A program made the translations under genes and the position numbers. This document shows positions 1 to 10,380 of a DNA stretch of 64,000 nucleotides, piece by piece. The notes below the pieces were generated by a model that was not told the origin of the DNA, searched no databases, and saw nothing but the letters and a program-made list of their open reading frames with translations. Source of the stretch: Tupaia tana (lineage: Eukaryota; Chordata; Mammalia; Scandentia; Tupaiidae); assembly GCA_026018925.1 (NCBI GenBank), contig JAKSZU010000016.1:7298940-7362939 (forward strand), written 5' to 3'. Positions within the stretch are counted from its first letter, which is position 1. The number at the start of each line of letters is the position of its first letter.

Positions 1-167
1 GGGGGAATGGCCACGCTGCAATCCCTTCTCCTCCATTCTCCTCTCGGGATCTTGGGCATGCACACACACGCGCCCGGCATGAGTTTAAGCCACAGGGTCC
101 AGGACTCGAACCGCGGTCTGCTACATGGGAGTTCAGCAACATAGCCATTACGCTAACTGCTAGTCCC
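1..167 (-). repeat. Family L tRNA-derived SINE, cut by window edge
   Basis: Body and tRNA-like head in antisense, ending GCTAACTGCTAGTCCC. The CpG-rich body indicates a fairly young copy. The tail lies outside the window. Confidence 0.85.
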
Positions 168-1547
168 GAATCGAGTTATTTCAGTCCCTGTACAGCTGCT
201 CCTCCATTAACGACCACGTGGTCGACCACGTGTTACCTATTTAACAACAGTTGGACTTAGGTCAGTTTTCCAGTGTGCAGAATCCCTTTTCTCCGTCTTT
301 GTCTTGTTCCCTCAGTTGGTTGTTAATAATGCAAGATGATTTATTTTGTTTAGAATGTACTTTATTGCGTACCCATAGTAATATTCAGAATAAATAAAAA
401 TGATTATGCCAGATTTGTATTTTTATGTTGTAATATGTCTTGTTGCTTGGTACTTATCTAATGTATGCTTTTTGTATGGATAGAATTGCATTATTCTATA
501 TGGTGTTGTGTAATAGCTATTAAAGAGTGCATACCTTGTGGTGCCATTGCACGCCACACGACATCCACACACATCTACCTTGGTCCTCACTTACTTACTG
601 GTTCAGTTAAATTCAGTTCCTGACCTGGTCCTAGGAATGCATTGAAGTCTTTGGATTTGGTCGAATTCCCCCTTCTTTTGAGAATTTTCTTTTTCTTACA
701 GTAGAACTTGTACTTCTGACTTTATTTGCTGCCTCTTTCACTCGATCCTTTCTTTGTCTGGTCCCTTAATTATATTAATGGCAATAATGATGATAGTAAC
801 AACAGAAGCCACACGCTAGAGCAAGTACTCCCTTTAAAAAGTAAATTCACATTTGAATTCCTAAAACAACGGCTTGGAATTTTCCAGGGTTCTCTTTGCT
901 TTCCCCTCTCTTTCTGCATGCTTTTGAAGTTATTAGCACCACGCCATATACTGATAACTTTATCATGTATATTTTTAGCCCTGACTACTATACTGAGATG
1001 CTGGTCTTTATTACGTGTGACAGTCTGTGAGCATTTCTGTTTGTATTTTCAGAAGACTCTACTCAGTGCCATCCAAAGCGATCTCCTCCTTGCCCCCCAG
1101 TCTTTCCATCTTGTTCTTCATCTTGACATTAATCTACAATAAAAACCACACACAAAAGAAAAACAGGCTCTTCTTTTCCATGAACAAATGCACAGCCTGA
1201 TGTTCGTGTAACCTTCTGAGTGTTTGTTGTCTGTTACTGCCTCTCCAGCCCTGCTCTAGCTCTCTTCACATTCTGCTTCTGCTCTCCTACCTGTATTCTC
1301 GTCGCTCTCTGCCTCTGGGTTCATCCCTCTAAAATCCGTGATGCTAAAGTTTAGATGAGAATGTACTTTCTGGCTTGGAGTCTCGCGCAGCAGACGCCCT
1401 CTGTTCTCTCACGGGCTCCTTAGATCTCTCTCCGGCTGCTCCTCTTACACAGCCTGTGAGTCAGCACCGTCCTCGGACTGTACCACGCTGTTTCCAAGCT
1501 TTTGTCCTTGTGGCTTTCTGTCTCCCGGATTGTTTAATTTTTTCCCC

Positions 1548-1800
1548 TCTTTATTCATGATAGAATGTGTGTGAATGTTGGTGGGCGGGGATGGGGCGAG
1601 GGTTGGGGAGAAGGCGCCCTCCCCACCCAGCAGGCCTGGTCACACTGCAGACAATCCTCAGGTTCTTTATCCTGTCAGGGTCCCGAATGTGCGTGCATGT
1701 GCCCAGCACAGAGTTCAAACCCCAGTTGGTCCTGTGGGAGCTGACTTCCTCTGTCCAGCGCGTAATTCCCACTCTGGGCTCAGGCCTTCCCGGCGTTCAC
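1548..1800 (-). repeat. Family C SINE-like repeat, diverged
   Basis: Begins TTTATTCATGATAGAATG like the copies at 13790 and 61630, and carries an AGAGTTCAAACCCCAG stretch corresponding to a degraded B-box region. Boundaries are uncertain. Confidence 0.5.
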
Positions 1801-2040
1801 CAGGCGAGGTCTTGCTCATTTCTAAGGCTTAGTCCCTTGATTCCAGGTTTCTTGCCGTTCGCTCCTGTGTTTTCCCGCATGTACCTCTAGCATTGTATCT
1901 GTTTTGCATGAAAATGGCTTGTTTCACTTTTCTTACTATATTATGAAGACAAACTTTCATTCATATTTGTAACGGAAGCACCTGACTGAGTACATGGTGT
2001 TCAATTTATTTGTAGGTACTTCCTGTTTTTTAAAAATGTT

Positions 2041-2295
2041 TTAAAGGCTTTTGCCATAGGGCATGTGTGCTTGCTGGAGGGACAGAAAGGGACAGTGATA
2101 GGGAAAATGAGAAATTATGCCACGGGGGGATGGCCATGCCACAGTCCCTTCTCCTCCATTCTCCTCCTGAGATTTTGGGCACACATGCAAACACATGTCC
2201 CTGGCGTGAGTTTCAAGCCACTGGGTCTAGGACTTGAACTGTGGTAGGGCCATATAGAAGTCCAGCGCCTTAACCACTATGCCACCTGCTGGCCC
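2041..2295 (-). repeat. Family L SINE, older copy
   Basis: GCTTTTGCCATAGGGCATGTG at the tail side and CACCTGCTGGCCC at the head side. Most CpGs have decayed to TG/CA. Confidence 0.8.
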
Positions 2296-2309
2296 TGATA
2301 CCTTATGCT

Positions 2310-2545
2310 TTTTCAAAAAGCTTCTTTTTTTCATGACAGAGAGAGAGCGAGACGGCACCCTCAACAGGATCCCAGTGTTGTAGCCCACCCCCAGCCTTCA
2401 GGAGCCCCAGACCAGGGCACATGCGTGGTTGGTGTGCTCAGGGAGGGCCCTGGGCCTGAGCAGAAACCTTCCACGTGGGATTGCCTCACACAGCATTGTG
2501 TTACCTCGGGCTTCTCTCTGGCCCCTGTGGGTAGTTTCTACATAA
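2310..2545 (-). repeat. Family B SINE-like repeat
   Basis: GACAGAGAGAGAGCGAGACGG, then CACCCTCAACAGGATCCC and a CAGGGAGGGCCCTGGGCCTG section. Shares its layout with copies at 11398, 16925, 44865 (sense) and 61450. Confidence 0.6.
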
Positions 2546-2798
2546 GTAGGAAGACCGCTGTCCATCCTGTTCCTAAATCTGAGACATGAATGTTTTTCTA
2601 GTTTCTTCTTTCTTTTTCTCATATCACTAGTTCCAAGTTCTTCATTTTGCTTTTATTTGGTCGTACATATTTACACTTTTGCTCATGTTTATTCACTCGT
2701 TTTTGTTATGTGCTGCTGTGCGCTAGACACGTACTTACTATACTGCTTGCTGGATGTTGCGTTAACCGGCCCCTAGAATTATCCTCAACTCTAATTAA

Positions 2799-2858
2799 AG
2801 TCTAATAGATTCATGTGGGATCCAGCTGCCTTAACCTCCACCCCACCTGCTGGCCCTA
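2799..2858 (-). repeat. SINE head fragment
   Basis: Only the tRNA-like head is left: CATGTGGGATCCAGCTGCC through CCACCTGCTGGCCC. Confidence 0.6.
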
Positions 2859-3118
2859 CTGTTTCTTTTTTAAAGCTTATTTTGTGATTTAGACTCATTA
2901 AAATTACTTCATAGGCAGATACTATTTTGAAAAGTAAAAGTAATTTCAGTACAACTGATTCGATGTTTCCATTCACATTCCTCTTTTTTAATTTGGTATT
3001 TTTACTCATTCATAAAACTAAGTATGTTACAGTGTATTTGAACATCCGAATATAAGTCTAGGATTCATATGCTAAAGCAGGTTCTCAGTCAGGGACAGGA
3101 GACTTTCTGATGTCACAG

Positions 3119-4224
3119 TGGAGGCTGTGTGTGCACCTGTACGCATCACTGTCTCCTAGCGTGTGGAGGCTGTGTGTGTGCACCTGTACGGATCACTGTC
3201 TCCTAGCGCGTGGAGGCTGTGTGTGCACCTGTACGCATCACTGTCTCCTAGCGTGTGGAGGCTGTGTGTGTGCACCTGTACGGATCACTGTCTCCTAGCG
3301 CGTGGAGGCTGTGTGTGCACCTGTACGGATCACTGTCTCCTAGCGCTTGGAGGCTGGGTGTGTGCACCTGTACGGAACACTGTCTCCTAGTGCGTGGAGG
3401 CTGTGTGTGTGCACCTGTACGGATCACGGTCTCCTAGCACGTGGAGGCTGTGTGTGTGCACCTGTACGGATCACTGCCTCCTAGCGCGTGGAGGCTGTGT
3501 GTGCACCTGTACGGAACACTGTCTCCTAGCGCTTGGAGGCTGTGTGTGCACCTGTACGCATCACTGTCTCCTAGCGCGTGGAGGCTGTGTGTGCACCTGT
3601 ACGGATCACTGTCTCCTAGTGCGTGGAGGCTGTGTGCGTGCACCTGTACGGATCACCGTCTCCTAGTGCGTGGAGGCTGTGTGTGCACCTGTACGGATCA
3701 CTGTCTCCTAGCGCTTGGAGGCTGTGTGTGCACCTGTACGCATCACTGTCTCCTAGCGCGTGGAGGCTGTGTGTGCACCTGTACGGATCACTGTCTCCTA
3801 GTGCGTGGAGGCTGTGTGCGTGCACCTGTACGGATCACCGTCTCCTAGTGCGTGGAGGCTGTGTGTGCACCTGTACGGATCACTGTCTCCTAGCGCGTGG
3901 ACGCTGTGTGTGTGCACCTGTACGGATCACTGTCTCCTAGCGCGTGGAGGCTGTGTTTGTGCACCTGTACGGATCACTGTCTTCTAGTGTGTGGAGGCTG
4001 TGTGTGCACCTGTACGGATCACTGTCTCCTAGCGTGTGGAGGCTGTGTGTGCACCTGTACGGATCACCGTCTCCTAGTGCGTGGAGGCTGTGTGTGCACC
4101 TGTACGGATCACTGTCTCCTAGCGCGTGGAGGCTGTGTGTGCACCTGTACGGATCACTGTCTCCTAGCGCGTGGAGGCTGTGTGTGCACCTGTACGGATC
4201 ACTGTCTCCTAGTGCGTGGAGGCA
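3119..4224. repeat. 46-bp minisatellite (about 24 units)
   Basis: Tandem units of 45 or 47 bp, roughly GGAGGCTGTGTGTGCACC + TGTACGGATCACTGTCTCC + TAGCGCGT. The 2-bp length difference comes from an extra GT/GC in the TGTG stretch. Variants (GCATCAC for GGATCAC, CACCGTC for CACTGTC, TAGTGCG for TAGCGCG) recur in blocks. A four-unit block of 182 bp is repeated back to back around 3440-3825. Long frames on both strands arise because the repeat lacks stops, so none is a gene. Confidence 0.95.
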
Positions 4225-4331
4225 GGAACACGCTAAACATGCCCTAGTGTCCAAGACAGCCCTCAAAGCCAGTGACCTGCCTCAAAATATGACCTGGGCC
4301 AAGGCTGAGAAACTGCGTATAAAAGATAACA

Positions 4332-4406
4332 GGTCATCGGGACAGTCATGACTTTTTTTTTTTTTTTACACAAAGCTGCATCACGACTTTACTGACAACC
4401 CACATA
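4332..4406. mobile_element. Short palindromic MITE-like element, copy 1
   Basis: GGTCATCGGGACAGTCATGAC, a T run, then GCATCACGACTTTACTGACAACC form opposed ends over about 75 bp. Confidence 0.5.
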
Positions 4407-4649
4407 TGCAGATATGAATATGTAGCATAAACAGGTGTTCTCAAACACGTGCTTTTGTTCTTTAGCAACCGGAGTTTTGTGTTAATGCAGTTGACAGTGT
4501 CCTTATGCAAACCATATGGAGTGTATGTTCCCGGCTCACAGCTAGTGAGAAATTTACAAATAAACAGTACAGCTGTTGTTAGCTTAAACATGTAAACCAA
4601 GGGGTTCGTGTTAATTCTTATTTTTCCACTGCTGGAAAATTCACAAGTA

Positions 4650-4890
4650 GGGCCAGCAGCCAGTGGTGTTATGCTTACGGTAGCCGAATCTCTCATGACT
4701 GACTGTGTGGTTTGAGTCCCCGGTCCTGGCAACTTGAGAAACACACTGGTGTGTATGCGAACATTCCCGAAATCCCAAAGGAGACTGGAGGAGATGGGAT
4801 TGCCGTGCGGCCATCCACCCGGGAGGATGTTTTCTCGCTATCCTTCTCCCTCCCTCTGCCGCACTCTTTCTGGTGAGCACAAGAAAAAAA
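4650..4890 (+). repeat. Family L SINE inserted in a MIR
   Basis: Flanked by AAATTCACAAGTA (4637-4649) and AAATTTACAAATA (4891-4903), target-site duplications differing at two positions. MIR-like sequence continues at 4900. Confidence 0.8.
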
Positions 4891-4965
4891 AAATTTACAA
4901 ATAAGGAAACTAGGAAGAGATTAAATGATTTGTTTGTGGCCACTGAGAAACTGTAACTAAGAAGG
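4891..4965 (+). repeat. MIR fragment
   Basis: AAGGAAACTAGGAAGAGATT followed by AAATGATTTGTTTGTGGCCAC resembles the conserved MIR core stretch (gaaactgaggc ... taacttgcccaaggtcac). Short and diverged. Confidence 0.5.
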
Positions 4966-5109
4966 AATAGAATGTGCTAATTCTTACCTTAATATTACTC
5001 ATCTTTTATGTTTCACTTATATCCTGATTTACTATTAAAGATCATATAGACTCTTCCTTTTCATAGTTTTCTGAATAAAAGCCTAACTACTCATGGGTAA
5101 GACATTTTA

Positions 5110-5300
5110 GAAAATTGCCTAAAGTCAAGAATTTTATAGTCAGAGAAGACCTCGGTGAATTAGTCTAACTTCCTCATTTACAGAGACAGAAAATTTCAGT
5201 TTCAGAGAGGGAAGCTATCCTATTCATTGTTATACAACCTTTTGATGCCAGTTCTTGAACTGGAACCCACAACTCATAACTTCTCGTTGAATAATATTTT
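5110..5300 (+). repeat. Ancient MIR-like fragment
   Basis: TAACTTCCTCATTTACAGAG and TTTCAGAGAGGGAAG match the MIR-like pattern of mammalian genomes. Too diverged to assign a subfamily. Confidence 0.45.
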
Positions 5301-5324
5301 TTTTAAAAAAATTTGCCCAGGAAG

Positions 5325-5427
5325 TGGGCCGTGGGGAATGGTGCTGCAGCAATCCCTTTCCTTCCATTTCTCCCTCCTTTTGGGATTTTGGCATGCACAC
5401 ACTCCCAGTGCGTCTCTCTCTCTCTCT
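5325..5427 (-). repeat. Family L SINE, truncated
   Basis: Middle part only: GGGGAATGGTGCTGCAGC, then TTTTGGGATTTTGGCATGC. It abuts the tail of the next SINE. Confidence 0.65.
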
Positions 5428-6030
5428 TTTTTTAAAGACATTTTTTGCTATAAGGTGCATGCGCTTACCCGAGAGAGACAGAGACAGAAAGCGGGAAATC
5501 ACATCTGAAGGGGATGGCCACACTGCAGTTTCTTCTCCTCCATTCTCCTTTTGGGATTTTGGATATGCATGCACATGTGCCTGGTGTGAGTTTCAGGCTG
5601 CTGGTTCCAGGATTTTTTTTTTTTTTTTTTTTTGAGAGGTTTTTGCTATAGGGCGCGTGCGCTTGCCAGACAGACAGAGAGAGACAGAGAGACAGAAAGT
5701 GAGAAATCACCCCCCCAGGGGGGATGGTCACGCTGCAATCCCTTCTCCTCCATTCTCCTCTCGGGATCTTGGGCACGCATGCACACGCGCCTGGCATGAG
5801 TTTTAAGCCACTGGGTCTGGGACGCGAACCGCGATCGACTACGTGGGAGTCCAGCGACATAGCCATTATGCTAACTGCTGGTTCCCCTGGTTCCAGGATT
5901 TGAACTGCAGTCAACCACCTGAGAGTCCAGCGATGAACCATTATGCCATCTGCTGGATCTGGAACTTGAACCATGCAGTCAGCCGTGTGGGTTCCAGCTA
6001 CCTTAACCACCATACCACAGATTGGCCTCT
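5428..6030 (-). repeat. Family L SINE split by a younger SINE
   Basis: Tail and body lie at 5428-5615 and the head at 5887-6030. They are separated by a younger copy inserted at CTGGTTCCAGGATTT, which is present on both sides. Confidence 0.85.
5616..5886 (-). repeat. Family L SINE nested in an older SINE
   Basis: Complete copy with a T run (antisense A-tail), CpG-rich body and head ending CTAACTGCTGGTTCC. The 15-bp duplication CTGGTTCCAGGATTT at 5601-5615 and 5887-5901 is perfect, so this is a recent insertion. Confidence 0.93.
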
Positions 6031-6129
6031 ACTCCAGTACTCTTTTAGTGTGAAGGAAAGTATTAGCATACTTTGGATTCTGTTTGAAGCTTTTATTTTT
6101 TCTATCAAAGAGTGAATATTAAAATTGTG

Positions 6130-6377
6130 AAATGGTTGGGCCATCTGGTACATGGAGGTTAAGGTGCCAAATCCCACATGGCCAGCTTTGTGATCTGAGT
6201 CCAAGACCCGGCTGCTTGAGAATCATGCTGGACATGTGCCTGTGCCCAAAATCCCAAGAGGGGAGTGCAGGAGAAGGGGTTGTAGCATGACCATCCCCCA
6301 GGGGATTCCTCCCTTTACCCTCCCGGCATCTATCTGGCAAGCGCACATGCCTTACAGCAAAAACAAAGCAAAAAAGC
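6130..6377 (+). repeat. Family L SINE, older copy
   Basis: Head GGTTGGGCCATCTGGTACATGG, body with GAGAAGGGGTTGTAGCATG, tail TACAGCAAAAACAAAGC. Its tail abuts the DSTN retrocopy. Confidence 0.75.
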
Positions 6378-6390
6378 TGTTAAATGGTTA

Positions 6391-7168
6391 TTTTTTTTTT
6401 AAACTTTAAACTTTAGACTTATTTAGGGCCATTTGCATATGTTTATAGAATATGTAGCTAAGTCTAAAAGATGACAGGACAATTCCCCTCAGTGAGACAC
6501 TGGCCTAAATAATATTTGCTTTACTTATATAGCAAGAAGGTAACTTTAAAGACGGAAGCTTTTGATTTGTGGCACTGAATGATGAAGCTACACGGGGCAT
6601 CCTTCGAAAGCTACAATTAGGGATCCACCTAGCTTCTCAGCGATACAAGCCCGATTGAGGTCTTCTGGCCCATTTGCTTGACATTCATGTTTTATGCCTT
6701 GAAATTTCTTTTTGATTGCATCCTTAAAGCTCGTGTAGATCATTTTACTTTTCTGGTGCCCACACACACACAAAAAAAATCAACTCTTCTTTTCTGGATT
6801 CCTTAGTCTCAAAGCTTGCATCATACAAAGCGTAGGGGCAGTCTTTTTCAGGAAGCATTCCCACAAAATGCTTGACTGGATCAGTGATGGTTACACCCAC
6901 ATCTGCAGCCAAGATCTCCTTGCCGCCTTCTACAATGATACACTTTTTGTCTGCACTGAGACAGAAAATGACAGCCTTCTTTCTTTTCTTGATTTCTTCT
7001 GGTGTGGAGCATTTCCTAACTTTCATGTCATAAAAAATATGACATACTTCATCAGAAACTTGCACTCCTGAGGCCATCTTCGCGGTGGCTGTGGCAGGGA
7101 CACGTGGGAGGGAGCCGACCGGCGCCAAATCTGTGGAGCGTCCTCCTCACAGAAGTGGGACCGAGAGA
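6391..7168 (-). pseudogene. DSTN: Processed pseudogene of destrin (DSTN)
   Basis: An intronless antisense copy of the actin-depolymerising factor destrin. The frame from the ATG at 7077 down to the stop at 6588-6590 follows destrin closely: [11 protein letters not shown] at the start, [20 protein letters not shown] in the middle, [14 protein letters not shown] at the end. [18 protein letters not shown] and AFEGCPV mark it as DSTN rather than cofilin 1 or 2. It is broken near 6745-6775, where the region for LAPLK is lost and the frame shifts, next to a short GT-repeat expansion. About 90 bases of 5'UTR-like sequence precede the ATG. A short A-tail (T run at 6392-6400) and near-identical 13-bp flanks CTGTTAAATGGTT (6378-6390) and CTGCTAAATGGTT (7169-7181) mark it as an L1-mediated retrocopy. 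It is not expected to make functional protein. Confidence 0.93.
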
Positions 7169-7205
7169 CTGCTAAATGGTTGTTTTCTTAGAATATATAC
7201 ACCCA

Positions 7206-7456
7206 GGGACCAGAAGTTAGCATAGTGGCCATGTCGTTGGACTCCCATGTAGCCGACCGCGGTTTGCATCCTGGACCTGGGGCTTAAAACTCACGCCGGG
7301 TGCGTGTGCGTGTGTGCCCAAGATCCCGAGAGGAGAACGAAGGAGAAGGGATTGCCGTGTGGCCATCCCCCTTTGGGGGTGATTTCTCGCTTTCTGTCTC
7401 TCTGGCGAGCTCACGTGCCCTATAACAAAAACCTCTCCCCCCCAAAAAAACCCACA
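7206..7456 (+). repeat. Family L SINE with perfect target-site duplication
   Basis: Head GGGACCAGAAGTTAGCATAG, end CCCTATAACAAAAACC. AGAATATATACACCCA occurs at 7190-7205 and again at 7457-7472. It lies 120 bp before the WW1 exon acceptor. Confidence 0.92.
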
Positions 7457-7576
7457 AGAATATATACACCCATGTAAATGTTTTAGTGAATGAGTAAATT
7501 ATCTATTCCATTTCATTTTAATTTGTAAATGTCATGCTAATTTAAACATGAAATTAAAACCTTCTTTATTTCATAG

Positions 7577-7840
7577 GCAACTACACCTCCAAATCAAGGA
7601 AGGCCAGATTCTCCTGTCTATGCTAATCTACAAGAACTGAAAATATCCCAGTCTGCTCTCCCCCCACTTCCTGGGAGCCCAGCAATTCAGATTAATGGAG
7701 AATGGGAAACTCATAAAGATAGCTCAGGGCGTTGTTATTACTACAACAGAGGAACACAGGAGAGAACTTGGAAACCACCGCGTTGGACTCGCGATACAAA
7801 CATGAGCAAAGGAGATTTCCAGAGCCCAGGAGATCCAGAG
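7577..7840 (+). CDS. ARHGAP12: ARHGAP12 exon: linker and first WW domain
   Basis: 264 nt, 88 codons, phase 0 at both ends. The acceptor is TTTCATAG and the donor GTATGAG. Residues 1-40 are a linker with SPVYAN and the proline cluster LPPLPGSP, a possible SH3 or WW ligand. The WW domain runs from about residue 41 to 69: first signature Trp at residue 43 (GEWETH), aromatic block YYY at 54-56, second Trp at 65, and Pro 67-68 in WKPPR. The second Trp and the Tyr block form the proline-ligand groove in WW domains and both are kept. The exon ends at GDPE and the next begins LLSSEEN, which restores the ARHGAP12 order. Confidence 0.96.
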
Positions 7841-8469
7841 GTATGAGTAATTAAGGAACTAGCCAGCGAGTCACCAGTTCTTCATTATCCAGAAACAAAA
7901 GATGTGAATAAATATGTTAATTTCTTGTTATCATCCTGCTAGAACACTTGTATCCGGAATTATATTAACGCGAGTAACTTCCTAACCTCTAACTCAAGGA
8001 CGGTAACTAACCTTGTAGTGTGCCTGCTAGTCAGTTCCAGAACTGGATTCAAGTCGTCTAGTGCCAGAGCTTTCCCTTATGTTATTACACAAGCCAAAGG
8101 ACATTTTTTAGAAAAAGAGGGAAAAAAAAATATGTGATGTGACCTAGCCCAGTGAAGAGACCCAAAGCTATTTAACTGATTAAAACAGATTCTTTTCTTT
8201 GTTGGGCTAGTATGACTATCATGCTTCTTGTCAACGTCTCTTTTTGTCAGTCAGAGGTACAAGATCATTTTTTATTTATATGTGAGGGAAGTAATTATAA
8301 TGCCTTCACTGCAGTTGGGCAGTTCTGTGAGCCTGACAGTTAATTCCAACTCACTGTTTTCTCTGATAAGTGTTTATACTGTTTTTCTCTCGGGTCTCTC
8401 TTCTCTTCACCCCTCTTGTGGATTGGTACAGTGAATCATCGGCTATGTTCTGAGAAGCACTCATCTCAG

Positions 8470-10380
8470 TAATCCGGGGAGAGATCAAGGTGTTGGTGCA
8501 GTGCATCCGCCAGCTGGATTCCGAGGAGCACTCCTCTCAGTAATCCGGAGAGAGATTGAGGTGTTGGTGCGGTGCACCCGCCAGCTGGATTCCGAGGAGC
8601 ACTCCTCTCAGTAATCCGGAGAGAGATCGAGGTGTTGGTGCAGTGCATCCGCCAGCTGGATTCCGAGGAGCACTCCTCTCAGTAATCCGGGGAGAGATTG
8701 AGGTGTTGGTGCAGTGCATCCGCCAGCTGGATTCCGAGGAGCACTCCTCTCCGTAATCCGGGGAGAGATTGAGGTGTTGGTGCAGTGCATCCGCCCGCTG
8801 GATTCCGAGGAGCACTCCTCTCCGTAATCCGGGGAGAGATTGAGGTGTTGGTGCAGTGCATCCGCCAGCTGGATTCCGAGGAGCACTCCTCTCCGTAATC
8901 CGGAGAGAGATTGAGGTGTTGGTGCAGTGCATCCGCCAGCTGGATTCCGAGGAGCAATCCTCAGTAATCCGGGGAGAGATCGAGGTGTTGGTGCAGTGCA
9001 TCCGCCAGCTGGATTCCGAGGAGCACTCCTCAGTAATCCGGAGAGAGATTGAGGTGTTGGTGCAGTGCATCCGCCAGCTGGATTCCGAGGAGCACTCCTC
9101 TCAGTAATCCGGGGAGAGATCGAGGTGTTGGTGCAGTGCATCCGCCAGCTGGATTCCGAGGAGCACTCCTCTCAGTAATCCGGGGAGAGATCGAGGTGTT
9201 GGTGCAGTGCATCCGCCAGCTGGATTCCGAGGAGCACTCCTCTCCGTAATCCGGGGAGAGATCGAGGTGTTGGTGCAGTGCATCCGCCAGCTGGATTCCG
9301 AGGAGCACTCCTCTCAGTAATCCGGGGAGAGATTGAGGTGTTGGTGCAGTGCATCCGCCAGCTGGATTCCGAGGAGCAATCCTCAGTAATCCGGGGAGAG
9401 ATTGAGGTGTTGGTGCGGTGCATCCGCCAGCTGGATTCCGAGGAGCACTCCTCTCAGTAATCCGGGGAGAGATCGAGGTGTTGGTGCAGTGCATCCGCCA
9501 GCTGGATTCCGAGGAGCACTCCTCTCCGTAATCCGGGGAGAGATTGAGGTGTTGGTGCAGTGCATCCGCCCGCTGGATTCCGAGGAGCACTCCTCTCCGT
9601 AATCCGGGGAGAGATTGAGGTGTTGGTGCAGTGCATCCGCCAGCTGGATTCCGAGGAGCACTCCTCTCCGTAATCCGGAGAGAGATTGAGGTGTTGGTGC
9701 AGTGCATCCGCCAGCTGGATTCCGAGGAGCACTCCTCTCAGTAATCCGGGGAGAGATCGAGGTGTTGGTGCAGTGCATCCGCCAGCTGGATTCCGAGGAG
9801 CACTCCTCAGTAATCCGGAGAGAGATCGAGGTGTTGGTGCAGTGCATCCGCCAGCTGGATTCCGAGGAGCACTCCTCTCAGTAATCCGGGGAGAGATCGA
9901 GGTGTTGGTGCAGTGCATCCGCCAGCTGGATTCCGAGGAGCACTCCTCTCCGTAATCCGGGGAGAGATTGAGGTGTTGGTGCAGTGCATCCGCCAGCTGG
10001 ATTCCGAGGAGCAATCCTCAGTAATCCGGGGAGAGATTGAGGTGTTGGTGCGGTGCATCCGCCAGCTGGATTCCGAGGAGCACTCCTCTCAGTAATCCGG
10101 GGAGAGATCGAGGTGTTGGTGCAGTGCATCCGCCAGCTGGATTCCGAGGAGCACTCCTCTCCGTAATCCGGGGAGAGATTGAGGTGTTGGTGCAGTGCAT
10201 CCGCCCGCTGGATTCCGAGGAGCACTCCTCTCCGTAATCCGGGGAGAGATTGAGGTGTTGGTGCAGTGCATCCGCCAGCTGGATTCCGAGGAGCACTCCT
10301 CTCCGTAATCCGGAGAGAGATCGAGGTGTTGGTGCAGTGCATCCGCCAGCTGGATTCCGAGGAGCACTCCTCTCCGTAGT
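8470..10380. repeat. 71-bp minisatellite (27 units) with 635-bp higher-order repeat
   Basis: Unit starts (TAATCCGG) fall at 8470, 8541, 8612, 8683 and so on to 10377. The spacing is 71 bp except at four or five places where it is 69. Each unit reads TAATCCGGGGAGAGAT, then a GAGGTGTTGGTGCAGTGC section, CATCCGCCAGCTGGATTCC, GAGGAGCACTCCTC. Marker variants (GCAATCCTCAG at 9376 and 10011, CCGCCCGCTGG near 9567 and 10202, TGCGGTG near 9413 and 10048) repeat at 635 bp, so nine-unit blocks were duplicated. Three or four CpGs per unit make a dense intronic CpG cluster. It begins 629 bp after the WW1 exon donor. The long frames on both strands reflect the stop-free repeat, not genes. Confidence 0.96.

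Larger units (their letters stand above)
1..7576 (+). other. Intron upstream of WW1 exon (3' part)
   Basis: No ARHGAP12 exon or other gene was recognised here. The segment holds SINEs, a 46-bp minisatellite, MIR fragments and the antisense DSTN processed pseudogene, all listed separately. 168-1545 is AT-rich, apparently unique sequence with no feature I can support. The open frame at 726-1142 has no recognisable domain and is probably chance. Confidence 0.8.

Noticed and set aside
726..1142. 138-codon open frame in the upstream intron
   Set aside because: AT-rich composition, no domain, no link to ARHGAP12 exons.
3110..4351. Many long open frames on both strands with repeated VCVHLYGSLSPSAW-type peptides
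   Set aside because: They are translations of the 46-bp minisatellite, which lacks stops in several frames. No start context, splice signals or domain supports a gene.
6868..7071. Open frame on the + strand across the DSTN copy
   Set aside because: It is the antisense shadow of the retrocopy.
8470..10380. Regular 71-bp spacing resembling a CRISPR array
   Set aside because: The whole unit is repeated with no unique spacers, and the genome is mammalian.
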